A stretch of DNA of 12,761 bases, taken from CAZQGO01 sp964593065. GTDB taxonomy: Bacteria; Oederibacteriota; JAAXVQ01. Where the stretch lies: the NCBI GenBank assembly GCA_964593065.1, contig CAZQGO010000034.1, forward strand, positions 1 through 12,761, written 5' to 3'. Within the stretch, counting starts at the first letter, position 1, and each line of letters begins with the position of its first letter. The translations under genes and the position numbers were made by a program. Shown here piece after piece: positions 1 through 12,000 of the stretch. Below the pieces are notes generated by a model. It was given only the letters and a program-made list of their open reading frames with translations, was not told the origin of the DNA and made no database searches.

Positions 1-3000
1 GATGCTGGCTAACACGCCCACCACCGGAGTCTTGAGCCAGGGCAGGATGCCGCCGGCTGACGTCACGGGAAGGTTGGTGCGGGTCCGGATCGCCACCCGA
101 GCCCGGGTCTCCAGCGTGTATTGCTCCTGGCTGCTGAAACGAACGGTCTCCCACCCGTTGCGACCCCACCGCCCGATGAAACGAGCCAGCACCTCGCTGA
201 GCTTGTCCGGCACCCGCCGCACCGTCTCGGCCCAGGCCGCCTGGCCTTTGGGATACAGGTCCAGAACCAGCTCGGCCTTCTGCCCGATGCCCAGCCCCAC
301 CACCAGGATATGCGGCATTTTGTTGATCATTTTTCGGAACGCTTCGCGGTGGAACTGGAAGTCCGGGTCCCCGTCCGAGAAATGGATGACCAGGTTCAGG
401 GTGTTGGGCTCGGCCGGCGGAATGCGGCGCTGGGCGTAGAAGACGGCGCGCATGTCGGCGTTGTTGTTGTAGGTCTGGTTGACATCGTTGATAATGGCCA
501 CGATCTTCTGTTTGGTCAATTTCTCCCCAAAGGCGAAGTAGATCTCCTTGGGCCGCTCCTGCCCCGACAGGACTTCCCCGGCAAAGATGTTTCCCGCCGC
601 GTCGCGATAGAAGCCCACCACTTCCAGGGTCACCCCTTTCTTCTGGTCGTCCTTGATGGCCTCCAGCATCATCAGCACCGCGTCCGCCGCCGCCTCGATC
701 TTCGACCCGTCCATGCTCCCGCTCTGGTCCACGAGGAGGGAAATTCTCACTTTGAACTCTTTTGGCTGCCTACGCTTTTTGAAGATGCGATCTTCGCCGG
801 CCACGGCCAGGGGCAGGGCCGCATCGTCCAAGGTGCCGCGCTCCAGCCAGCGCTGCCAGTATCCCCGCTGGCGCTGGTAGAACTTGCGGAACACCGTGCG
901 CATGCGTCCCACGTCGCCGCGCACCCGTTCGTAGCGCGCCGCGAAATCGTCCTGTTCCTGGGGCGTGATCCCCTCCCGCTCTCGTTCCATCTGCGCCCGC
1001 TGAAATTTGTCGGCCTCGGCTTCCAGCTGCCGCAGTTCGGCCTCTTCTTGGTAGCGTTCCTGTTCCCGCCGTGCTTCCTGAACGGCCTTCCGCATCATCT
1101 CGGCCGCGCGCCGGAGCTGCTCCGGCGACAACGGATTGCCCTCGGTGTCCAGCATGGCCGGCTGGTCCGCCCCGGTCTCGGCCTGTTCGCGTTCGTTCAT
1201 CTCGCGACGCGCCTGGTCACGGTAGGCCTGCTGCTCGGCTGGATCCAACCGGCCCCAGTCCTTTTCCTCCTCGGCCGCAGACTGTTGTGCGGCCTGGTCC
1301 ACGGATGCTTGAACCAAAGCCTGGTATTCGGGCGTGGCGTACAACTCGGCGATGATGCCCTTTGACGTTTCCGCGCTGTCGGCCGTGTATGCCGCCACGA
1401 CCAAATCCCACAGCTTTTCAATGGCCGCCAACACTTCCGGGTTCGTGATCCTCGGGTCCGGCCGCCGCTGACTCCATGCATAGATGAGGCCAAGGCAGAA
1501 CTGGTTGTAGAGAGGTTGTCGGGCCATTACCGCCCGGGTCTGCCCCAGGTTACCGAAGCGATTGTCTGCGCCGCTTTCCGCGTACTTGGCCATGACCCAA
1601 TTCCGGCTGCCCGGGAACTCCTCCATGCCTTGCTCGTTGATCCAGATGTCCCCCACGGCATTGTCCAACAAAGCCGCCCCTGGCTGTTTCAGGAAATCCG
1701 GGTCGGTCTTCTCCGGCGCCCGGAATAAAAGCTCAAAGATCTCATGATACAGCACGCCCAATACGCCTTCCTCGCTCTGCGGCTTGATCATGTCTTCGGC
1801 GACGAAATCCATCTCTACGGGCCGCAGGGTATCCTGTCTCCACAGGCAACGCCAGGTTTTCATCTGGCCCAGATCTCCGGGCAACGGATACCATGGCCTG
1901 AGCGGAACGCCGATGCCCGTGGCAATATGCATGACCTTCTCCAGCACGCGCTGCCTTTCGCGCGCCCGCCTCTGCTCCTGCCAGGTCGGAGCCGGTTCCC
2001 CGGCCTCCCACCAGCGCTCCGGGTTGTAGGCCGTCGCTCCCTGCACGAGCCCGGTGGAAAGGTCCATCAGCATGGCTGCCGCCGGTGCGAACCCCAGCGG
2101 CGTGCCTGCCGGGCGCCTGGCCGATGCTCCCAGCCGGGCGACTGCCTGGCCGAACTGTTTGGCGGCCAGCGAGGTCGTCATGGCCTGCCAAATGTTTGCC
2201 GGCCGGAGGGCCATGCCCAGCTTCTGCTGGAGCATCCGCGCCGGATCCTGGTGCGGATAGCGCGCCAGGCTCTTGACCATCCGCTCCAGGCTGCGGAACG
2301 ACACTGGCACTTCCCCGGCGCTCCTCAAATTCCGGGCATAGGCGACCAGCGTGTGGATGTCGTCCCGCAGGATTTCGCCCTGCTGGCCGGCCAGCCGCAC
2401 GAGCAGGTCCTCTTCCTCCGGCGCCGGCAGATTGTCCATCTCCACGGTGTACATCCGCTCCATGAAATCCGCCAGCAGGTCGTTGACTTCCACCCGCCCC
2501 CCCGGCGGGTTCATGGTCATGACCAGATTAAACCCCGAACGCGCCCGGATCCGGTCCGTCACCGTCCCGTCCGGCAACCGGATCGGCTCCGGCAGGATGA
2601 TTTCCTTGAACTGCAGGGCGTGGTTCAGCACGGCCAGCACGCCGGGCGACGCCCGGTTGATCTCGTCCACCACGCACGGCCGCCCCTCCAGCGCCGCCCG
2701 CACCAGCGGCGAAATCTGCAGTTCGGTGGAAACGTAGCCGTCGCCCCGAACGGTCCGCATCCACGCCGTGAGGTCACGCACCGTGGTTCCTTCATGCAGC
2801 CCCATATGCTCAATGCGGGTGCGGAGCAGGCGGAACAGGGCCTTGGCCAGCCAGCTCTTGCCCACGCCCACCGGCCCGATCAACAGCACGTTGCGGCCCA
2901 GGCCAAGGCCCAGCATGATTTTCCACAGGATCCGGTTGTTCGTCGGCGTTTCCTTGGGTTGATATGCGTAGGATGCGTCCGGCCGGGATTCCGGGTCGTT

Positions 3001-6000
3001 CCCCAATGGCAGCCGCACGTCGCCGCTCACCAGGAAATCCCCTTTCGCAACCGGCGCCGCCTTCCCCTCGGCCAGCGACTTCGCCCGGGTGATGATTCCC
3101 TCTTGCCGGCTCCCCCGCAAACCCGTCCACTCTTTGATCATCCAGCCCTCTCCCGACAAGGCCAGACGGCCGCCGGCAGACCAGGTTAAGTTGGACAAAT
3201 CCTGCTCGGCCCCTTCCAGCCTTCTACCCCGGCGCAGCCACCGGCCCCGGTTATCCTTCACCCAGTACCAGGCCTCGCCTTTGGAACCACAGGCCGCGAG
3301 GACGGTCCCCCCCGGCTGGAATCCCACGCGATCCATGCGCCGGGAAGGTCCGCTCAAAGGCACTGCGGGTTCCCGGATTTTCCCGGTTTTCCCACCGCTC
3401 CGCGTCCAAATCCAAACTTCTCCGTTGTCCTCCGCATCACCGCCCCGCGTGCAGCACATGGCCAGGGAGCCGTCGTCGGACCAGGCGATTTTTCCAACCT
3501 CGACACCGGACGCAGGCCCAGCCAAAGCCCTGCCCTGGCTGGAAAAGCGCCCGCCGCGCCGTTCCCATAGATACACGGTCCCCTGGGTGCTGGACATGGC
3601 CAAATATTTACCGTCCTGGGACTCTTCGAAAACCACGACACGGCTTGGCGGGGTCTCCAATTCCCTGCCGAATTCGGGCAGATCGCCTCTCTCATCGGCC
3701 TCCCATACGTTCAGGACGGATTCGGCCCAAAGGCCCGCTGGGCCTTCTTTGAGCGTGGACAGCGCGATAATCTCCCTGCCATCGCGGGACCATATGAACC
3801 GGTCGATGCGTTTGCTTTCGCGCGGGGTTTTTAGCACGCGTTCGAGCTCCAGGTCCCCCCGGGCATTCTTTTGAAATACCACGATGCCGGCGACTTCTAC
3901 CATCGCCAGGCGTTTGCCGTCCGGCGACCAGGCGCAGGGATCGTACGTGCCGAGTCCTTGACTCTCCCGTAAAATTCTTTTCCCCGGCCGGCTGAAGGCC
4001 CCCTTCTCGTCCTTGCGCCACAGCCAGGTCTCCCCTTTGCTGGTGCTGGCCGCCAGATATTCGCCGTCCTGGGAGAAGGTCAGACTGCGGATATTGCCGT
4101 TACAGGGTTCCTCGGTTGCCAACCGGATCGGCTGGGGTGCGTAGCCGCCGTCCGCTTGGCGCGGAAAAAGCACGACGCCCTCGCGCATCATGCTGTGGGG
4201 TTGAGAAATATCCGCGGCCGCGGCCAACAGTTGTTCATCCGGGGAATACGCCTGCGCGCGCACTTCCCGCAGCGTGGGAACAGCCAGGCGCCGCAGGGTC
4301 ACATAGGCGATCTTGTTCCGGAGATTGTCGATTTCGCTGTCCACCTCGTCGCGTCCGCCCTCCCACTCCCCGATGTAGTACTCCGAGCGGATCAGTTCGC
4401 CCAAGTCCGCCTCCGGATACGCCGCCATCCCCTCCACGATCCGCTCCAGCACCCGCGTCGACAGCTTCCGCCACACCTTCCCGCCCGCGTTCAGGCGCTC
4501 CTGCATATCCAGCAACGCCTCGATCAGTCCGTCCGGCACCCGCCCCCGGCCCGCACGCTCCAAAAACAGCTTCTTCTGCGGCCGCGGCAGCTCGCGCACG
4601 TGCAGGATCGTCCCCATCCGGTCCTCGAAGTCCTCCCCTACCTCGTACCCCCCGTACGGCTCCTTCGCCTCGTTCATGGTCGCGATCACCTGGAACCCTT
4701 CGCCCCGGCTCACCCGCGTCCCGTCCGGCAGCTCCAGCTCCGGCGCCTCCAGGATCTCGTTCAGGATCGCCCGCGCCCCCGGACGCGTCTTCGTGATCTC
4801 GTCCACGATGATGATCCGCCCCTCCGTGTACGCCTTCACGATCTGGCTGTGCTCCCACCTCGTCAGCCCCTCCCGCAAACCCCGCCACGCGATCAGCTCC
4901 TGCCCCTCCGCCTCCTCCGACAACGACAGCACCACCGGCTCCTCTCCCAGCAGTTCCCCGTACGCCAGCGCCAGCCAGTCCTTCCCCACCCCAGCCTCCC
5001 CCACCAGCAGCACGTGGCCACCGATCGCACGCGCCTTCGCCATCCGCTCCAGCACCCGGTCGTTCTGCCCGATGCCTTTGAAGTACCGGCTCGCCACCCC
5101 CACCGCCCGCCGCGCGAACTCCAATCTCCCGAATTTCACCTTCGTCCCGTCCGCGCTCACCTCCGGCGCCGGCGGCGACCTCCCCTCTTCCGGCATCTCC
5201 AGTCCCTTGCTCTCCCAGTGCGTCCGCCACGCCGCCTGCTGCGCCTCCGACACCGCCCCTTCCACCCCGCTCATCATCCCCAGGATGTCCAGCCAGTGCT
5301 CCTCCGGATGCGCCGCCTTGTACCTCACCATCCGCTCCAGCGCCCGCGTGCTGATCGCACGCGCCTGGTTCGCCTTCGCCAGCTCCCGGCTCGTCCCCGC
5401 CATCGCCACCAGCTCCGCGATCTCCGCCTTTACCCCCGCGCCCGCCGCGCTGCCCGCCGCTTCCGCCCACATCCGCTCCAGCAGGTCACGCTCCTCCGTG
5501 TCCGGCAGGTACCCCACCTCCACGCTGTACATCCGGTCCATGAAATCCGCCAGCAGGTCGTTCACTTCCACCCGGCCCCCTGGCGGGTTCATCGTCATGA
5601 TCAGCTTGAAGCCTTTTTTCGCCCGGATCCGGTCCGTCACCGTCCCGTCCGGCAGACGCACCGGCCCGTCCAGCACGATCTCCCCGAACTGCAGCGCATG
5701 GTTCAGCACCGCCAGCACCCCCGGCGACGCCCGGTTGATCTCGTCCACCACGCACGGCCGGCCCTCCAGCGCCGCCCTCGCCAGCGGCGACAGCTCCAGC
5801 TCCGTGCTGATCTCACCGCCCTCCCGCACCGTCCTCGGCCACGCCTTCAAATCCCGCGCCGTCGTCCCCTCGTGCAGGCTCATGTGTTCGATCCGCGTCC
5901 GCAACAGCCGGAACAGCGCCTTCACCAGCCAGCTCTTGCCCACTCCCACCGGCCCGATCACCAGCACGTTCCGCCTCAAGCTCAGCCCCAGCATGATTTG

Positions 6001-9000
6001 CCGCAGCACCCGGTTGTTCGCCGGCGTCTCCTTGGGTTCATATTCATAGGATGCGTCCGGTCGGGATTCAAGATCGTCCCCCAAGGGCAGGCGCACGTCC
6101 CCGCTGACCAGCTTCCGGCCCGCCACGGCCGGCGCGACAACTTCGCGTGCCTTTCGGACGGCGCGGTCGAGCACACGCAACCCGCGCAGGTCCCTCCACA
6201 GGTCCCATTCCAGGACCAGGTTGTGCTGGCCGGACAGGGTGAGACGTCCGGTCGGGGACCAGGTCAGCGTATGCAATTCCCCCACGGCTTCCGCCAGCCG
6301 TTTCCCCTGCCGGAGCCATTGGCCCGAGGCGGACCTTTCCCAGCACCAGGCCTCGCCCTTCTCTCCGCACACAGCCAGGACCCCTCCTCCGGGCCGGAAA
6401 CCCACCTGGGACACGAATTTCGTGGGTCCCGGCATGCGGACGCCTAGCGTTTTCAACCCCCGCGCACCGCGTTCCCAGAGCCAGACCACCCCGTCGTGCC
6501 GATCGAACTTGCCGGTCAGGAGAGGGCCGCCAATGGCCAGAGCGCCATCGTCTGACCAACTGAGGTCGTCGACCCTGGACATCTTCGGGCCGATCAAGTG
6601 CCTGCCCTGTTCGCTGAAACGCCCGTCCCTGCTCTCCCAGATCCAGACCGCTCCGGGCTTGCTTCCCATGGCCAGATACCGGCCGTCCGGGGAGATGGCG
6701 ATGGCGATGTTGTCGGTATCGGGGGTCACCAGCTGCCGTCCCCTTTCCGGCAGCACGCCCTTTTCGTCCGCCTCCCACACGTTCATGAAGGTCTGCCTGT
6801 CGCCGTCATAGGCCAGGCCGTAGATCACGCGCCCGTCCTTCGACCACCCGAACTTTTCGATCAGCTTGCTTTCCGACTGGGGCCTGAGCACACGTTCGAC
6901 CTCGAGTTGTCCCTCCGCACCCTTCCGGAAGAGCCAGATCTTCCCCAGGCCCGCCACCGCCAGCCGTTCTCCGTCCGGCGACCATTCTGCGTGGTCATAG
7001 ATCCCCATCTCCTTCCCGGCTTCGAAGATTTTGGCGCCGGGCTGGGTGAACTTCCCGTCCTGTTCCCGGCGCCAAACCCAGGCGGTGCCATGATCCCCGC
7101 TGCCGACCAGGTAGTCTCCGTCAGGGGAGAAGCTCAATTCGTTGATCCTGCGCTCGAGGACCTCGGCTGTCCTCAATTCCGTCCCCTCCGGCGGGAACCT
7201 GCCGTCCTCTCCTCGTTCGTAGAGGAGAACGCCGGGGTGGTCCTTGGACCACATGGAAACCGCCAGCAGTCGGTCGTCCGGTGAATAGGCGGGCGACCGC
7301 GCCTGTCCGGAGGTCGGCACCTCGACCTGCTGGAAGGACGCGAACGTTCGAAGCGACGTGACTTTGAGCTCGCCGATCTCCTTCTCGACCTCATCGCGAC
7401 CGCCCTCCCACTCCCCGATGTAGTACTCCGAGCGGATCAGTTCCCCCAAGTCCGCCTCCGGATACGCCGCCACCCCCTCCACGATCCGCTCCAGCACCCG
7501 CGTCGACAGCTTCCGCCACACCTTCCCGCCCGCGTTCAGGCGCTCCTGCATATCCAGCAACGCCTCGATCAGTCCGTCCGGCACCCGCCCCCGGCCCGCA
7601 CGCTCCAAAAACAGCTTCTTCTGCGGCCGCGGCAGCTCGCGCACGTGCAGGATCGTCCCCATCCGGTCCTCGAAGTCCTCCCCTACCTCGTACCCCCCGT
7701 ACGGCTCCTTCGCCTCGTTCATGGTCGCGATCACCTGGAACCCTTCGCCCCGGCTCACCCGCGTCCCGTCCGGCAGCTCCAGCTCCGGCGCCTCCAGGAT
7801 CTCGTTCAGGATCGCCCGCGCCCCCGGACGCGTCTTCGTGATCTCGTCCACGATGATGATCCGCCCCTCCGTGTACGCCTTCACGATCTGGCTGTGCTCC
7901 CACCTCGTCAGCCCCTCCCGCAAACCCCGCCACGCGATCAGCTCCTGCCCCTCCGCCTCCTCCGACAACGACAGCACCACCGGCTCCTCTCCCAGCAGTT
8001 CCCCGTACGCCAGCGCCAGCCAGTCCTTCCCCACCCCAGCCTCCCCCACCAGCAGCACGTGGCCACCGATCGCACGCGCCTTCGCCATCCGCTCCAGCAC
8101 CCGGTCGTTCTGCCCGATGCCTTTGAAGTACCGGCTCGCCACCCCCACCGCCCGCCGCGCGAACTCCAATCTCCCGAATTTCACCTTCGTCCCGTCCGCG
8201 CTCACCTCCGGCGCCGGCGGCGACCTCCCCTCTTCCGGCATCTCCAGTCCCTTGCTCTCCCAGTGCGTCCGCCACGCCGCCTGCTGCGCCTCCGACACCG
8301 CCCCTTCCACCCCGCTCATCATCCCCAGGATGTCCAGCCAGTGCTCCTCCGGATGCGCCGCCTTGTACCTCACCATCCGCTCCAGCGCCCGCGTGCTGAT
8401 CGCACGCGCCTGGTTCGCCTTCGCCAGCTCCCGGCTCGTCCCCGCCATCGCCACCAGCTCCGCGATCTCCGCCTTTACCCCCGCGCCCGCCGCGCTGCCC
8501 GCCGCTTCCGCCCACATCCGCTCCAGCAGGTCACGCTCCTCCGTGTCCGGCAGGTACCCCACCTCCACGCTGTACATCCGGTCCATGAAATCCGCCAGCA
8601 GGTCGTTCACTTCCACCCGGCCCCCTGGCGGGTTCATCGTCATGATCAGCTTGAAGCCTTTTTTCGCCCGGATCCGGTCCGTCACCGTCCCGTCCGGCAG
8701 ACGCACCGGCCCGTCCAGCACGATCTCCCCGAACTGCAGCGCATGGTTCAGCACCGCCAGCACCCCCGGCGACGCCCGGTTGATCTCGTCCACCACGCAC
8801 GGCCGGCCCTCCAGCGCCGCCCTCGCCAGCGGCGACAGCTCCAGCTCCGTGCTGATCTCACCGCCCTCCCGCACCGTCCTCGGCCACGCCTTCAAATCCC
8901 GCGCCGTCGTCCCCTCGTGCAGGCTCATGTGTTCGATCCGCGTCCGCAACAGCCGGAACAGCGCCTTCACCAGCCAGCTCTTGCCCACTCCCACCGGCCC

Positions 9001-12000
9001 GATCACCAGCACGTTCCGCCTCAAGCTCAGCCCCAGCATGATTTGCCGCAGCACCCGGTTGTTCGTCGGCGTTTGCTTCGGCAAATACTCGTACGTGGCC
9101 CCGGGCCGCGTCTCCTCGTCCTCCCCCACGGGCAGCCGCACATCGCCCGAAACGAGCTCCCCGTCCGACACCTCCGGGGCGGCTTCCGTATCCAGCTCGC
9201 CTTTCACACGCCCCATCAATCCCGCCGCCTCGCGCAACGTTTCGCCCCCTTGGCCTAAGTGCAACCATTCCGCTGCTTGCCGTCCTTCGCCATCCACGCA
9301 CAGGCGGCCCTGTGCCGACCAAGCGATGCCGTAGGGAACGCCCGCGATATTATTCAGGCGTTCCGGAGCGGGGCTTAATTTTCCCTGGAGCCGCGGCCAT
9401 ACCCAGACTCCGGTTCTGAAAACCATGGCCGCCAGCTTCCCGTCCCAGGGCGAGAACGAGACCCGCACGAGCCGACTGCCCGGCAAGACCGTCTCCCGGG
9501 CGGGCCGAGCCCGCAGCCCTTGACGGCTCCTTTCCCACGTCCAAACGTAGCCCGCATTCTCCTGGTCGCCGCCGCCTGCGGCCAGCGTGCCGTCCTGTGC
9601 CGACCAAGCGATGGAATGCATGGTATATTTCTCGTCCAACAACGTTGCCGGTTCAACATCCAGACCTTGGGGCGTGTTGCGGTAGAGCTTGACGCCCTGA
9701 CCGCACACGGCCATGTACTCACCGTCCGGCGAGAAGCGCACGGTATAGGCCTCCTCGATGGGCAGTTCGCGGGCCCGGCCGGTTTGCTCGAGATTTTCCG
9801 CCACATCCCAGACCAGGGCGCGCCGGCCTTGATCCGTGTAGCCCACCGCCGCGAGCCGCTTGCCGTCCGGCGACCACTCCAAATCCCGAATGGTGATGCG
9901 CTCGTCGCTTCGCGCTTCCGGCCATTGCAGGTAATGTTCCTGCAGCCGCAACCGGCCTTTCGCGTCCCGCTCCAAAACCAGGACCTCTCCGGACTGCTGG
10001 CCGGCCAGGGCCACGCGTTTCCCATCCGGAGACCACTTGAGGTGTCCGAGGTCCCAGTTTTGCCAGCGGATGGGAATCGGGGCGCCCATGCCACGGATGT
10101 ACCCTTCCTCGTCCAGGTCCCAGTACCAGATCTGGCTGCCGTTGCCGCAGGAGATGAGATAGCGGTTATCCGGTGAGAAGGCCAGGGCGGATTGGGGCTT
10201 CATCTTTCCGCTCACCGTTGCTTCCCGCAAGGGGGAAGACAATTGGCCATTCGCATCGCGTTCCCAATAGACGATCTTCGAATCCCGTCCCGAGCCGGAC
10301 TTCATGACCAGGAGCTTTCCGTCTTGGGAATAGATCGGCTCCATCGATGCCCAGCCTTCGGGTACGGTTAGGGGCTTGTGGAAGGCAATCTCCAGGTTGA
10401 AAGCAACCTGGACGATGTGATCGATCTCCGCCTGGAGCTCGTCGCGGCCGCCTTCCCATTCCCCGATCATGAATTCCGAGCGGATGACCTGGGCCAAGTC
10501 CGCCGAAGGATAGGCCGCCAGGGTTTCCACGATCCGCTCCAGCACGCGCAGGGAGAGTTTGCGCCAAACCCGCCCGTTCTCGTTCAGTCGCTCCTGCATG
10601 GCCACCAGCTCGACCAGGAAATCCCAGGGCAGCCGCCCTTCGGCCACCTCGTCCAAAAACCTCGCTTTGCGCGCGGCCGGCAGTTCTCCTACCTCGAGGA
10701 TGGCTCCGAAGCGGTCCTGGAAATCTTCGCCCAAATCGTAGCCGCCATACGGTTCCCGCGCCTCGTTCATGGTGGCGATAATCTGGAATCCCTCGCCGCG
10801 CTGCACCCGCGTCCCGTCCGGCAGCTCCAGTTCCGGCGCCTCCATGATCTCGTTGAGGATCGCGCGGGCCCCCGGGCGCGTTTTCGTCACTTCGTCTACG
10901 ATGATGACCTTGCCCTCGGTATAGGCCTTCACGATCTGGCTGTACTCCCAGACCGTCAGCCCCTGTTTCAGTCCGCGCCATGCGATCAGCTCCTGCCCCT
11001 CCACCTCCTCGGACAACGACAGCACCACCGGGTCCTCGCCCATCAGTTCGCTATACAGCAGGGACAGCCAGTCCTTGCCCACGCCCGCCTCGCCCACCAG
11101 CAGGGCGTGCTCGCCCAGGCTCCGCGCCCGCAGAAGTTCCCGGATGATGTCCAGGCCCTCGGGCGTCCATTTCCGGATCGCGTTGAAATGCTCCGGACCG
11201 GGCGGCGTTACGCCCTCCGGCAGCGGGAAATCCACCTCTTTATCGATAACCAGCCAATACCGGCCGTCGGCCCGGCGGAGGTATTCCACGCGGCCGGCCA
11301 ACCAGTCCCATTCTTCCCGCATGGATGCTAACAGCGCCGACGCTTCGGTCGCAGCTTCATTGAGCAGGGCGCGTGCAAAGGGCAATCCGAAAAGGGTCTC
11401 CATGCGCTCCAGCAGGATTTCCATGGTCCCGGTTTTCAGGTTCTGCACATATCCGTTGGAATGGGCCACGGCCTCCGTCAGGCCGGCTTCCGGATGGTTC
11501 CAGCGGTACAGCTCGTGGTCCAGGACAAAGTTTAGAAGTGCGCCGTCCTGCAGATACGCCGCATCCAGATAGAGAATGCCGTTCATCAGGTCCATGGGCG
11601 TCCAGGGCCCGTAGCCTTCCCCGACGATGACGCGGAACGGCCGGCTTTCCGGGTTGGCCGCCAGGCTTTCCTGCAGAGCCGCGCGCAGGGAAGCCTCGGA
11701 GCCGGGCGGCAGGCTCTCGCCCCATTCCGCGGAAACCGCGGTGATTTGTGAACCTGCGTCCTGCGGCCGCACGTCGTAGGCGGCCAGGTAGCGGGCCACC
11801 ACTCCCGGTTCCCCGGCGCGCGGATACCTCGCCAGCGGTTTGGGAATATCCAGGACGTCTACGCCCGCCAGCCGCTGCGCGGTCGTGGCCACGGCGGCCG
11901 CCATGGCCACGGGGAAGCCCCAGCGCCGCAGCGTGGCGCTCAGGGCATGTCGTCCGCGAATCAGGACGAGGTTGTACAGACCGTGCGTCCCCGTTCCCCA

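Noticed and set aside
4156..6447. Long plus-strand open frame rich in Arg, His and Pro (763 codons), with similar ones at 121-1365, 1744-3189 and 7645-9258
   Set aside because: It is the codon-aligned antisense of the giant gene. Low-complexity R/H/P composition and lack of motifs show it is a by-product of GC-rich codons.
4235..8515. Gly/Ala/Arg-rich minus-strand frames at 4235-5470 and 7391-8515, looking like PE-PGRS-type proteins
   Set aside because: Shifted reading of the AAA+ coding frame. The true frame has clear Walker A, Walker B and sensor motifs.
4355..9065. Insertion sequence or transposon as source of the repeat
   Set aside because: The repeat encodes in-frame AAA+ modules of the host gene; no transposase, terminal inverted repeats or target-site duplications were seen.
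4676..9334. Ser/Thr-rich plus-strand open frames at 4676-6049 and 7721-9334
   Set aside because: Out-of-frame antisense of the AAA+ pair. Their mutual identity only reflects the DNA duplication; no recognisable domain.
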